Origin: an uncultured Aquabacterium sp. | Lineage (GTDB): Bacteria > Pseudomonadota > Gammaproteobacteria > Burkholderiales > Burkholderiaceae_C | Length of the DNA stretch: 64,000 bases | Assembly: GCF_913773725.1 (NCBI RefSeq) | Contig: NZ_CAJYGK010000160.1 | Coordinates: 1 to 64,000 of the forward strand | Reading direction: 5' to 3' | In this document: piece after piece, positions 17,764-29,392 of the stretch | Position numbering within the stretch: position 1 is the first letter of the stretch | Layout: the number at the start of each line of letters is the position of its first letter | Translations under genes and position numbers: made by a program | The notes under the pieces: model-generated | Told to the model about the DNA's origin: nothing | The model's input: only the letters and a program-made list of their open reading frames with translations | The model's database searches: none

Positions 17764-18707
17764 GCCTCGGCCTGCGCCGCGGTGGCGCGGGCTGCGTCGA
17801 GCCAGACGGGCTCGGCCTCGGTGGCGCGCCGCACGGCCTGGCGGGCGGCCTCGCGCGCGCCCGTCGGGTTGCCGCGTTGCAGGCGCACGCCGGCCAGGTT
17901 GTTCCAGGCGGCTGCGCTGTCGGTGCGCGCGGCCAGCTGCGCGAAGGCCGCTTCGGCGGCGGCCAGGTCGCCCTGGGCCACCAGGCTGTTGCCCAGGCCC
18001 ATGCCGATCACCGTGTCGTCCGGCCAGCGGGCGGACGCCGTCTGCCAGGCCAGAGTGGCCCGCGCGGGGGGCGCCAACCGGCTGAAACCCAGCAGCGCAT
18101 CGCGCGTGGCGGCCACCTCTGTGGTGGCCGGCAGGGTGTCGGGTGGCAGGGCCACGAAGGCCCAGTGGCGTGAGCGGGCCCAGGTGTGCTCGAAGGTGGT
18201 CAGGGTCATGCGCGCCTCGCGGGTCTCGCCCGAGCGCAGCAGCACCTCGCCGCCCGGCAGGTCGTAGCCCACCACCACGGCGTAGTGCCACATCGGCATG
18301 ATGGGCAGGCTCAGGTTCAGCAGCACGCCCACGGGGTGGCCGGCCGCCACCTCGCGCAGCACGGCCACCAGCCGTGGCGGTAGCACGGTGGGCACGACGT
18401 CGTGCCTGCGGCCGGCGGCCAGCATCTCGAGCTGCAGGCTGCCGCCGCGTTCCGGCACAAAGACGGCTTGGCTGAGTGCCTCGGGCGCGACCGGGCGGCC
18501 CGCAGCACCCAGCAGCGTGGCGAGCACGGCCGGGCCGCATTGCAGGGCGGTCTGCGGGTGAAAGGGCGTGTCGGTGAGGTTCACCCGCGCCGGCAGGTCG
18601 GCCGGCGGCTGTGCGCGCAGGGCCTGCGACTGCGGGGCGCCGGAGCCGACGAGCGCGGCGCAGCCGGGCAGCAGGGGCAAGCCCCCTACCAGCCCGGCGG
18701 TCAGCAC
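17754..18707 (-). CDS. PA2778-like C39-family cysteine peptidase lipoprotein with TPR-like tail
   Basis: About 317 residues from a GTG at 18707. The start is uncertain: the frame stays open upstream and an N-terminus beginning LNPLRRTVLTAG (CTG at 18728, touching the previous stop) would give a fuller signal peptide. The lipobox LLPGC marks a lipoprotein. The N-terminal half is a C39-like papain fold with the nucleophile in LQCGPAVLATLL and the His in MWHYAVVVGYD. The C-terminal 130 residues are Ala-rich helical repeats of TPR type. It pairs with the small PA2779-type protein encoded just upstream, a conserved two-gene arrangement of unknown function. A peptidase acting in the periplasm is the likely role. 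Confidence 0.8.
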   Translation of the reverse strand: MLTAGLVGGLPLLPGCAALVGSGAPQSQALRAQPPADLPARVNLTDTPFHPQTALQCGPAVLATLLGAAGRPVAPEALSQAVFVPERGGSLQLEMLAAGRRHDVVPTVLPPRLVAVLREVAAGHPVGVLLNLSLPIMPMWHYAVVVGYDLPGGEVLLRSGETREARMTLTTFEHTWARSRHWAFVALPPDTLPATTEVAATRDALLGFSRLAPPARATLAWQTASARWPDDTVIGMGLGNSLVAQGDLAAAEAAFAQLAARTDSAAAWNNLAGVRLQRGNPTGAREAARQAVRRATEAEPVWLDAARATAAQAEAAR

Positions 18708-18724
18708 GGTGCGTCGAAGCGGGT

Positions 18725-19126
18725 TCAGCGGATCGAGCGGGTGAAGGGGAACACCTTGGTGAAGCCGAGGATGTCGGTCACCAGCAGCACGAGGAAGATG
18801 AACACGACGGTGCCCAGCACGTCGCCGGCGCCGGCAGGGGCGTGTTCCAGCGTGTCGGCCAGGTGGGCGACTTCGGCGTCGGTCAGCGATGCGACACGGG
18901 CGCGGGCGTCGTCCAGGTTCACGCCCTTGGCGGCCAGGGCTTCGGCCACATCGGCACGCTCCAGCGTGGCCAGCACCTCGGCGCGGCGCTGGCTGGCTTC
19001 GGCCTGCGTGACCTGGCCGGCCACCGCCTCGGTGGCGATCATGCCCGCGTGCGCGGCCTGGAGGCCGGCGGTGTGGCTCAGGGCGGCGGCCACCACCCAG
19101 GCGACGAGTTTCATCTTGCGGTTCAT
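18725..19126 (-). CDS. PA2779-family small exported membrane protein
   Basis: 133 residues. A signal peptide ends near AAHAG. A helical middle (about 35-95) is rich in Ala, Glu and Arg and contains the repeated phrase ADVAEALAAKGVNLDDARARV. One C-terminal membrane segment (VLGTVVFIFLVLLVTDILG) is followed by FPFTRSIR. The ATG at 19126 follows AAGGA. The next gene encodes a C39-like peptidase and starts at or just past this stop codon. The constant pairing of these two families suggests that this protein is the substrate or partner of the peptidase; that is an inference. Confidence 0.8.
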   Translation of the reverse strand: MNRKMKLVAWVVAAALSHTAGLQAAHAGMIATEAVAGQVTQAEASQRRAEVLATLERADVAEALAAKGVNLDDARARVASLTDAEVAHLADTLEHAPAGAGDVLGTVVFIFLVLLVTDILGFTKVFPFTRSIR

Positions 19127-19243
19127 GGGTACATCCTTGAGTTGTTGTCGCCAAAGCATACCGCTGCCCTCCGGGGATGCAACAGGTCGATCGGTAAGCA
19201 AGCGTGAACGACCGTCCCGCGTTTTTGCGCTCAAAATCGGGTC

Positions 19244-19627
19244 ATGTCTGCCTTGCCTGTTCTGGATGTCGTCTGCCTGTGCGCTGCGTGGTGTGGCACC
19301 TGCCGCGAGTACGAGGCCGTGTTTGCCGAGCTGAAACAGGGGGCACCCGGGCACCGCTATCGCTGGATCGACATCGAGGACGAGGCCGACCTGGTTGGCG
19401 ACGTCGATGTGGAAACCTTCCCGACCCTGATGGTGGCCTGGCAGGGCCGCGTGCTGTTTGCGGGCCCCGTGCTGCCGCGCCTGGGGGACGTGCAGCGCCT
19501 GCTGGCGGTGCAGTCCGAGCGGGTGGCGGCATGGCAGGCGCGTGGGGAGACCCCGGCGCAGCCGGCGCTCGGTGTGCCCGAGGACCAGGCCCGGGCCTAT
19601 GTGTCCCTGGCGCACCAGCTGCGTTGA
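19244..19627 (+). CDS. Thioredoxin-like protein
   Basis: 127 residues. The redox motif WCGTC (C17 and C20) follows an early beta strand, and the cis-proline region is FPTLMVAWQGR, so the thioredoxin fold is clear. There is no signal peptide, so it acts in the cytoplasm. Compared with Trx1 the first strands are shortened, and a Gln/Ala-rich C-terminal helix (about 88-127) is added. Two additional cysteines (C11, C13) lie just ahead of the active site. The substrate is unknown. It is transcribed alone between two minus-strand genes. Confidence 0.82.
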   Translation: MSALPVLDVVCLCAAWCGTCREYEAVFAELKQGAPGHRYRWIDIEDEADLVGDVDVETFPTLMVAWQGRVLFAGPVLPRLGDVQRLLAVQSERVAAWQARGETPAQPALGVPEDQARAYVSLAHQLR

Positions 19628-19654
19628 CGGGCGCGGAGGGGTGCCGGGGGCCGC

Positions 19655-22078
19655 TCACAACATGGCGGCGAACTCGGTGTGCAGCGGTTCATGCCGGATG
19701 TCCGGCGGCGTCCAGTGCCCTAGCCAGGACAGAAAGTCGCCGGCTGGCATGGGTTTGGCGATGAAGTAGCCCTGGGCCTCGTCGCAGGCCAGGCCCTCCA
19801 GGATCTTCCAGGACTGGGCGCTCTCCAGGCCTTCGGCCACCACCCGCAGGCCCAGGTTGTGGGCCAGGTCGATGGTCGAGCGCACGATCTTGGCGTCCTG
19901 CACGTCGTTTTCCATGTTCATGACGAAGGACTTGTCGATCTTGAGCTCATCGACTGGCAGGCGCTTGAGGTAGGCCAGCGACGAGTAACCCGTGCCGAAG
20001 TCGTCGATCGACAGCTTCAGGCCCATCTGGTGCAGGCGCTCGAGCGTGCCCAGGGCGCGCTGCGGATCGTCCATGATCGCGCTTTCGGTGATCTCGAGCA
20101 CCAGCCGCGACGGGTCGGTGGCGTGGCGCTGCAACAGGGTCTCGACCTTGGCCGGCAGGTCCTGGTCCATCAGGTCGCGGGTGGAGAGGTTGACGGCCAG
20201 CTTCAGGGCCAGCCCGTGCTCGGCCAGGGTCTGGCTGAAGCGCGCCACCTCAGCCAGCACCCACATGCTGAGCACTCGGATGAAGCCGGTCTGTTCGGCA
20301 AAGGGGATGAAGCGCATCGGCGGCACCATGCCGCGCTCGGGGTGCTCCCAGCGCATCAGGGCTTCGGCGCCCACGACCTGGCCGGTGCGCAGGTCGATCT
20401 TCGGCTGCAGGAACAGTCGCAGCTGATGGTGGTCGACGGCATGACGCAGCTCGCCCAGCAGGGTCAGCGAGGCCTCGCTGCCGGAGTCCAGCCCGGCGTG
20501 GTAGGCGATCACCCCCGCCTGCTTCTGCTTGGCAGCGTACATCGCGACCTCGGCCCGGGCCAGCAGCACGTCGGCGTCCTCGCCGTGATCCGGCGCGACC
20601 ACCAGGCCGATGCCGGCACCCAGGTCGATCCGGTGATCGTCCAGGGCCACCGGCATTTCGAGCGTGCCGAGCAGGGCCTGCGCCACTGAATGGGCCTCGG
20701 CGGCGCCGGTCTCGGGCAGCAGGATGGCGAACTCGTCGCCGCCCAGCCGGGCGAGCACGGCGCCGGGCGTGGCTGGCATGGCATGGCGCAGCCGATCGGC
20801 CACCGCCCGCAGCAGACGGTCACCCACGCGGTGGCCCAGCACGTCGTTGACGTGCTTGAAGCGATCGAGGTCGAGCATCAGCACGGCACAGGGCGCCGTG
20901 CCGCCCGCCCGTGCCAGCAGGGCCGCGCGCAGATCCAGGCGGAATTGCGCCCGGTTCGGCAGGTCGGTCAGCGGGTCTTCGTAGGCCAGGCGCCGGACTT
21001 CGCGGGCGCGTGTCTGCAGGGCCACGCGCATCGTTTCGAACGACTGCGCGAGTTCACCGATCTCGTCGTGGCTGGGCAGGGCCACGGTGGTGTCGTAGTC
21101 GCCCTCCTCCAGTCGGCGCGCCGAGCGTGACAGCAGGCGCAGCGGGGTCGTGATGTAGCGGGCCGTGATGGCGCTGCCCACGGCAAACACCACCACGCCC
21201 AGCAGCGACAGGACCAGCAGGATGCGCTGCAGGGCCCGATGCGGGGCGAGGGCCTCGTCGACGGAGCGCAGCAACAAGGCCGTGACGGGGGGATGGCCCT
21301 CGCTGCCGGGAAGGGCCACGGCGCGGGTGTCGAGCTCGGTGCCGCTCAGGAAGACCGCGTGATGGCGTTCGCCGCGTTGCGGGTCGAAGTCCTGGCGATC
21401 GGGCCGCCATGACGCGCCCAGCTGAGCCCACTCGTTCTGCGGACGGGTGGACAGCATGGTGTGCCACTGGGTGCCCGGCTGGGCCTGCATGAGTGCCGCA
21501 TCCAGCCCGGACAGGCTGCGCAGGTCCTGCAGCAGACTCTCGCCTACCGCGAAGGCCATTCCCACCCAGCCGATGACGCCGGTGGCCTTCACCGGCACGG
21601 CCACGATCTGATAGGGCAGGCCGTCGATGACCTCGAACAGGTGAGCCTGTGTGCGGCCTTCGTGTCCCCGGCGTGCATAGTGCGCCATGGCCTGTACGAA
21701 CCGGGCGCCCCGCGGATCGGTGGCGGCGACGAGCCGAAAGTCGGCGTCGGTGTAGGCGGCCATGGCAGCGTCCACCCGTCCGGCGCTGTTGTCCAGCGCG
21801 GACTGGACCGTGGCCGCATCTCCGCTGGCAATGGCCGCGCGGAACCCGAAATCCGAGGCGAGGACCCGGGTGGCCTGGCTGAGGTTGACGTTGTTCTGTT
21901 CGAGCAGGCGTTGCAGCACCCGCTCGCCCGTCTGCAGGTCGGCGAGGATCTGGCTGCGCGCGATGCCTTCAATGTGGTAGCGGATGAACCACCAGGTTCC
22001 TCCCTGGATGACCAGGAGGAGACCGAGAAAGACCACGACGATGCGCGCCTGCAGGCTGTGGGCAAGAAAGGTGCGCAT
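19655..22078 (-). CDS. Membrane-bound GGDEF-EAL protein (c-di-GMP synthesis and breakdown)
   Basis: 807 residues. TM1 (about 10-32), a 250-residue periplasmic sensor of double-Cache/CHASE type, TM2 (about 285-305), HAMP (about 305-360), GGDEF domain with intact motif G446-G447-D448-E449-F450, and an EAL domain with E572-A573-L574 in GAEALMRWEHP. DFGTGYSSLAYLKRLP and the later EGLE motif are also intact, so both cyclase and phosphodiesterase activities are possible. Which one dominates cannot be told by eye. The external signal is unknown. A short possible reading frame ends 22 bases upstream of its start. Confidence 0.93.
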   Translation of the reverse strand: MRTFLAHSLQARIVVVFLGLLLVIQGGTWWFIRYHIEGIARSQILADLQTGERVLQRLLEQNNVNLSQATRVLASDFGFRAAIASGDAATVQSALDNSAGRVDAAMAAYTDADFRLVAATDPRGARFVQAMAHYARRGHEGRTQAHLFEVIDGLPYQIVAVPVKATGVIGWVGMAFAVGESLLQDLRSLSGLDAALMQAQPGTQWHTMLSTRPQNEWAQLGASWRPDRQDFDPQRGERHHAVFLSGTELDTRAVALPGSEGHPPVTALLLRSVDEALAPHRALQRILLVLSLLGVVVFAVGSAITARYITTPLRLLSRSARRLEEGDYDTTVALPSHDEIGELAQSFETMRVALQTRAREVRRLAYEDPLTDLPNRAQFRLDLRAALLARAGGTAPCAVLMLDLDRFKHVNDVLGHRVGDRLLRAVADRLRHAMPATPGAVLARLGGDEFAILLPETGAAEAHSVAQALLGTLEMPVALDDHRIDLGAGIGLVVAPDHGEDADVLLARAEVAMYAAKQKQAGVIAYHAGLDSGSEASLTLLGELRHAVDHHQLRLFLQPKIDLRTGQVVGAEALMRWEHPERGMVPPMRFIPFAEQTGFIRVLSMWVLAEVARFSQTLAEHGLALKLAVNLSTRDLMDQDLPAKVETLLQRHATDPSRLVLEITESAIMDDPQRALGTLERLHQMGLKLSIDDFGTGYSSLAYLKRLPVDELKIDKSFVMNMENDVQDAKIVRSTIDLAHNLGLRVVAEGLESAQSWKILEGLACDEAQGYFIAKPMPAGDFLSWLGHWTPPDIRHEPLHTEFAAML

Positions 22079-22099
22079 GAGGGGCGAGACCGACGACGT

Positions 22100-22300
22100 T
22101 CAGGACGTGCGGCCACCTCCGCGTCGGCCGGGCGGAGGCATGGGGCGCTGTGTGTCGTGGCGAACCCAGATGGCCATGGCCTGGTCCAGCCAGTGGCCGG
22201 CGTGGTCGGTGGGGGCCGGCACCGGGACGTCCGCACCATGCGGGGCACGGCTTTGGGCGGTACCGGGCGGCAGAGGTGGACTGGGATTGCGGGTGACCAT
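22100..22300 (-). CDS. Possible small protein upstream of the GGDEF-EAL gene
   Basis: 66 codons. The N-terminal half is Pro-rich and low in complexity; the C-terminal half (DHAGHWLDQAMAIWVRHDTQ) looks more protein-like. It reads in the same direction as the GGDEF-EAL gene and ends 22 bases before its start. No family recognised and no clear ribosome-binding site. The rest of the 22079-22418 interval shows nothing I can identify. Confidence 0.3.
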   Translation of the reverse strand: MVTRNPSPPLPPGTAQSRAPHGADVPVPAPTDHAGHWLDQAMAIWVRHDTQRPMPPPGRRGGGRTS

Positions 22301-22418
22301 GATGCGGCGGGGCGGGTTTGCGTTGAGTCGCTCTCGTGTTATCGGTCATCGTCGTCCATCCTTGACATCGGCAAGACCCGTAACAAGGCGTGCAAACCGG
22401 CCCTGTTCGTGCCAAAGC

Positions 22419-23768
22419 TCACGCCGCAGCGCGCTCCGGAATCGTCTGCTGCAGCTTCTCGTCGAGCCGCCCCAGGAAGCGGCGCACGTCGGCCGGATCG
22501 ACCTCGTCGTTCTGGTGGATCACCGTGAGCAGCTGACGGCCTTGCAGGCTCAGCGCCCCGATGAGCAGGGCGGTGCTGACGGTGGCGGGCCAGAACTCGG
22601 TGACGCGCAGGGTCGCGTCCTTCGGATTGATGAATTCCGCTGGCCCGAGGTTGGTCAGGTGGCAGCTGACCGGGGCAAAGCGCTGGCGCCGCTTGGCCTG
22701 CACGATGAGGTGGCTGTAGAGGCGTCGACCCATCAGCGGCAGCCACTCGTACACGGTCAGCGGCAGGGCGTGGTCGCGGCGCTCGTAGCGGGCCAGCTGC
22801 TGTCTGACCTGGGTGTCGAGGTCGGCGATCTGTGCGGTCAGGTCGGGTTGAGGCCGCCCATGCACGACGAAGGAATGGACATGGTTGCCGATCTCGGGGG
22901 ACTGCCCGGCCGGGAAGTGGCGACGCAGGTCGACCGACAGGCGGATGGCGGCCCGGGCCTTGGGGTCGCCCGCGGCGTCTTCCAGAAAGACCTCGGCCAC
23001 CAGGGCCAGCAGCAGCGTGTTGACGGTGGTGCCCTGGGCCTTGGCCAGCGCCTTGAGGGCATCGGCCGGCACGCTCAGGGCGTGGTGGTGCACGGTGCTC
23101 GTGGTGAAGCGTGGCGAGGACCGGCGCGCCAGCGTCAGCACGCGTGTGCCGGCACGCTCGCGGGCGTCGGCGCGGGCCTGTTTGAGGAACCGCGCGATGC
23201 TGCCGGGCCAGTGCCACCAGGCCTTGGGCCGCACGGCCGGCGCCATCGACGCGCTCTGCAGCGGCATGGCGGCAATGGGCTGGCCGTTGAGCCGGGCGAC
23301 CAAGGCCGCGATGAACTGCACCATCGAGCGGCCGTCTCCGATGATGTGGTGTGCCGAAAACGCCAGTACCGGCTGCGTGGGGTGGGGCAGCAGCCGGGCG
23401 CGCCAGGGCAGCCCGCGCTCCATGGGCATCGGGTCGTTCAGCAGCCGGGTGTGCCAGGCCTGGAGGGCCGTGCGCGAGGTCGGGTCCACATCGCCCTGCA
23501 CCTGGAAGGCATCGTCGAGCAGGGCGTCGATGTGGGCGTCGTCAGGCAGGATGCGCAGCGCGTGGCTGAACCGCGTGGGCTCGACCACGCCGCGCAGACG
23601 GGGGCAGGCGCTGGTCAGCTCCCGCAGCGCCTGGCGCACCGTGGCGGCCTCCAGCGGGCCCTGGAAGCGCAGCACATAGGGCTGGTGGATGGAGCCCAGG
23701 TAGCCCTCGCACGCCCAGTAAAGGTGTTCGGAGCGGTTCAAGGCCTGAAGGTCGTCGGCATGGCTCAC
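22419..23768 (-). CDS. HXXXD acyltransferase of the condensation-domain superfamily
   Basis: 449 residues from a GTG at 23768, preceded by AGGA nine bases upstream. The catalytic motif HHIIGDG fits the HHxxxDG signature of NRPS condensation domains, PapA acyltransferases and bacterial wax-ester synthases. The C-terminal block (SCHLTNLGPAEF, then TEFWPATVSTALLIGALS) corresponds to the second half of such V-shaped enzymes. Length is right for a stand-alone two-lobed transferase. It lacks the N-terminal P-L-H segment usual in WS/DGAT, so I would not call it a wax synthase. No NRPS or PKS genes are near; donor and acceptor are unknown. Confidence 0.72.
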   Translation of the reverse strand: MSHADDLQALNRSEHLYWACEGYLGSIHQPYVLRFQGPLEAATVRQALRELTSACPRLRGVVEPTRFSHALRILPDDAHIDALLDDAFQVQGDVDPTSRTALQAWHTRLLNDPMPMERGLPWRARLLPHPTQPVLAFSAHHIIGDGRSMVQFIAALVARLNGQPIAAMPLQSASMAPAVRPKAWWHWPGSIARFLKQARADARERAGTRVLTLARRSSPRFTTSTVHHHALSVPADALKALAKAQGTTVNTLLLALVAEVFLEDAAGDPKARAAIRLSVDLRRHFPAGQSPEIGNHVHSFVVHGRPQPDLTAQIADLDTQVRQQLARYERRDHALPLTVYEWLPLMGRRLYSHLIVQAKRRQRFAPVSCHLTNLGPAEFINPKDATLRVTEFWPATVSTALLIGALSLQGRQLLTVIHQNDEVDPADVRRFLGRLDEKLQQTIPERAAA

Positions 23769-23908
23769 GGCGGTACATCCTGGATCGCGGTCTGTCGGTT
23801 CCGCGTTTGACGCGGTGCGATCCACTGTAGCCAGCCGGTTCCCCCGGGCCTCTGAGGGGTTTCCTTGTCCGACACCCCGGGCTTGAGGGGGGCGTCGGGG
23901 CGTGTGGC

Positions 23909-24979
23909 TCAGACCCGCGCGGGCGTGGCCACCACCTTGCTCAGCTGCTGAGCCAGACGGCGCAGGGCGTCCCACGGGTCTTCCGGCCACTGCGGGTGCC
24001 GCAGGCCTTTGACGATGCCGTCGACGATGCTGGCGTTGGCCACCAGGCGGGCCAGCGTGCCCAGACGGGCTTTGGGCAGGATGCGTTCGAACAGGCGCTC
24101 GCGCGGGCCCCACACGCGCTGCTCGCGCAGCACCATGGGCAGTGGCTTGCCCCCGTCGAGCGCCTGGCGGGCGCGGTACAGCGCGAGGATGTCTTCGGCC
24201 AGGGCCCAGTGCACCAGCACGGCGGCTTCGCCCTCGGCCTGCAGGCCGTCGATCATGCGCAGCGTGCGCTGCAGCTGGCCGGACAGCACGGCCTCGCTGA
24301 GTTTGAACACGTTGAAGCGGGCCACGTCGACCACGGCCTCTTCGATCTGTTCGATGGTCAGCACGCCGGGCGGGTGCAGCAGGCCGAGCTTGACGATCTC
24401 CTGGTGGGCAGCCAGCAGGTTGCCCTCGACGCGGTCGGCGAAAAAGGCCAGCGTGCGCTGCCCGGCCTCACCGGGTTCGACCTGCTGGCCCTGGGCGGCC
24501 AGTCGCTGCGCGATCCACACGGGCAGCTGGGCCCGCTCGATCGGGTCGCACCGCAGCGTGACCCCGATGCCATCGAGCGCCGAGAACCAGGCGCTGCTCT
24601 GCTGGGTCTTGTCCAGCCGGGGCAGCGTCACCAGGGTGACGACGGCGTCGTTGCCAGCCGCGGTGTCGCAGTACTGCTGCAGCGCCTGCGAGCCGTCCTT
24701 GCCGGGCTTGCCCGAGGGAATGCGCACCTCGATGAACTGGCGGTCGCCGAACAGCGACATCTCGCTGGCCGCACCCAGCAGCCCCGACCAGTCGAAGTGT
24801 GCGCCCGCCACCGTGTGGACCTGGCGCTCGGTGTGGCCAGCGGCCCGGGCCGCGGCGCGGATGGCGTCCCCGGCTTCCTGCACCAGCAGGGGCTCGTCGC
24901 CGTACAGGGTGTAGACGGGCTTGAGCGTGCCACCGCATTTCTGCAGGTGGCTGGCGAGCTGGTCGTGGCGCAGTTGCAT
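23909..24979 (-). CDS. holA: DNA polymerase III delta subunit
   Basis: 356 residues. HolA opens the beta sliding clamp within the clamp loader. The N-terminal domain shows PVYTLYGDEPLLVQEA, then IRIPSGK-type and LVTLPRLDKTQQ segments; the helical C-terminal domain ends LRRLAQQLSKVV. Length is close to the family norm (about 340-350). Order leuS-lptE-holA on the minus strand is conserved across many proteobacteria. The gene starts 23 bases after the lptE stop. Confidence 0.93.
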   Translation of the reverse strand: MQLRHDQLASHLQKCGGTLKPVYTLYGDEPLLVQEAGDAIRAAARAAGHTERQVHTVAGAHFDWSGLLGAASEMSLFGDRQFIEVRIPSGKPGKDGSQALQQYCDTAAGNDAVVTLVTLPRLDKTQQSSAWFSALDGIGVTLRCDPIERAQLPVWIAQRLAAQGQQVEPGEAGQRTLAFFADRVEGNLLAAHQEIVKLGLLHPPGVLTIEQIEEAVVDVARFNVFKLSEAVLSGQLQRTLRMIDGLQAEGEAAVLVHWALAEDILALYRARQALDGGKPLPMVLREQRVWGPRERLFERILPKARLGTLARLVANASIVDGIVKGLRHPQWPEDPWDALRRLAQQLSKVVATPARV

Positions 24980-25002
24980 GGCGCAGCGGGGCAGCCGGCG
25001 GC

Positions 25003-25721
25003 TCAGCGCGCGCTGTCGCGGGCTGGGGCCCGGGGCGTCGGCACGCGGCGATCCGGCTCGGCTTCCAGGTCGATCACGGCCGGTGCCGCATCCGGCTGGG
25101 GCGGCGAGGGCAGGTCGGCCGGCGTGATGGCCGACAGGCGCCGCAGCACCTGGTTGACGATGTCGGTCTGCATGGCGCGCTGCAGCGCCGCCGACTCGTC
25201 CTGCTTGGCCAGCGCGTCCTTCTCGTTGTAGGTCAGGTCGTTGGACATCGAGATGTCGCTGGGGGGCACGAGCACGGTGCCGTCACCCCGTCGCACCTGA
25301 AAGCGCAGCTTGATGCGCGCGGTCATGCCGCGCACCTGGCCATAGCGGGTGGTCGAGCTGACCACCATGTCGCGCGTGTCGCTCAGGGCCTCGAACACGA
25401 GGTGGCTGGTCGGCACGCTGGTGCTGGACGCCTGCCGGGTCGCTTCGAGCGAGCTGCCCACCACCCGCACGCCGGTGTTCTCGAGTGCGCGGGCCAGTTC
25501 GGTCGCCAGCTGCGAGGTCGGCGCGAAGCCGGTGAGCTGGATGGTCTGGAAGGCCATGCCGTACTGGCCGCGCATGCGGAAGCCGCAACCCGAGAGGGCG
25601 AGACCAGCCAGGCTCAGGCTCAGGGTGTGAGCCAGCCAGCGGCGACGGTCTGCGTGCGGCAGCGCCTGTCGGGCTGGGCGGTCGAAGGGGGCGGCTGGCG
25701 CCGCAGCCGTATCGCGTTTCA

Positions 25722-25722
<1 letters not shown>
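25003..25722 (-). CDS. lptE: LPS-assembly lipoprotein LptE
   Basis: 239 residues. The long N-terminus (Arg-rich, then a hydrophobic segment) ends in lipobox ALSGC, followed by GFRMRGQ, the classic LptE/RlpB opening. LptE plugs the LptD barrel and helps place lipopolysaccharide at the outer-membrane surface. The C-terminal tail (about 205-239) is Pro/Asp-rich and probably disordered. Its ATG overlaps the leuS stop by one base (TGATG), so translation is coupled to leuS. Confidence 0.92.
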
Positions 25723-28646
<2,924 letters not shown>

Positions 28647-28671
28647 TCACCCGTTGGATGTCCGTTTCACC

Positions 28672-29334
28672 ATGACCCAAGCCGCCCCCGTTCGCCATTT
28701 CACGCGCACCTTTCTGTCCGGCATGCTGGCGGCCCTGCCCATGCTGGCCACGGTGCTGATCTTCACCTGGCTGGCGCAGTGGCTCTACGGGTGGCTGGGG
28801 CCGCAGAGCCTGATCGGCGGGGTGTTTGTCCAGTTGGGCCTGGGCCTCTCCGAATCCCGGTGGGTGGGATACGCCCTGGGCGTGCTCATCATCGCGGGGG
28901 CCATCTATGCCCTGGGTCTGCTGGTCGAGGCACAGCTGCAGGCCGGCCTGGCCCGTGTGGTCAACCTGGTGCTCGGGCGCATTCCGCTGGTGCGCAACGT
29001 CTACGATCTCGTCCACCGGTTCGTCGACATCCTCGGGCAGCGCGACGAGGATGGGCTCAAGTCCATGAGTGCCGTCTGGGTCACCTTCGGCGGGCCGGGT
29101 GGCGTCAAGGTGCTGGGCTTGCTGTCCACGCCCGAGCCGGTGACGCTCGACGGTCTGCCCTATGTGGCGGTGATCGTGCCCACGGCCCCGGTGCCGGTGG
29201 GGGGCGGCCTGCTCTATGTGCCGCAGGCTTGCGTCGTGCCGGCGGACGTCGGCATGGAGGCGGTCACCAGCATCTACGTGTCGATGGGGGTGACGTCGGG
29301 ACAGCACCTCGGGCGCAGCCAGACGGTGGGTTGA
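28672..29334 (+). CDS. DUF502 family inner-membrane protein
   Basis: 220 residues. Two membrane segments (about 14-36 and 61-84) are followed by the family block RIPLVRNVYDLVHRFVDILG and a soluble domain containing VTFGGPGGVKVLGLLS and VPVGGGLLYVPQ. DUF502 proteins are conserved in proteobacteria and lack an established function. The gene is divergent from leuS and convergent with the GST gene. The start at 28672 was chosen because the hydrophobic segment begins shortly after it. Confidence 0.88.
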   Translation: MTQAAPVRHFTRTFLSGMLAALPMLATVLIFTWLAQWLYGWLGPQSLIGGVFVQLGLGLSESRWVGYALGVLIIAGAIYALGLLVEAQLQAGLARVVNLVLGRIPLVRNVYDLVHRFVDILGQRDEDGLKSMSAVWVTFGGPGGVKVLGLLSTPEPVTLDGLPYVAVIVPTAPVPVGGGLLYVPQACVVPADVGMEAVTSIYVSMGVTSGQHLGRSQTVG

Positions 29335-29362
29335 GCCGCCATCTGGCCCTACGCCCTGACGA

Positions 29363-29382
29363 CCGCCCGGAGCGACGGGCGG
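29363..29382. terminator. GC-rich hairpin between convergent genes, possible terminator
   Basis: CCGCCCG (29363-29369), a 6-base loop, then CGGGCGG (29376-29382). It sits between the DUF502 stop and the GST stop. There is no T-run on either strand, so any termination would not be classic intrinsic termination. Confidence 0.3.
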
Positions 29383-29392
29383 CGGCTGCGGG

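Noticed and set aside
18708-19154. Long upstream extension of the C39-like peptidase frame
   Set aside because: It overlaps the whole PA2779-type gene in another frame; that gene has a signal peptide and good ribosome-binding site.
23769-24113. Extension of the acyltransferase frame upstream of 23768
   Set aside because: Runs into holA and is Gln/Gly/Arg-rich; GTG at 23768 has AGGA at the right distance.
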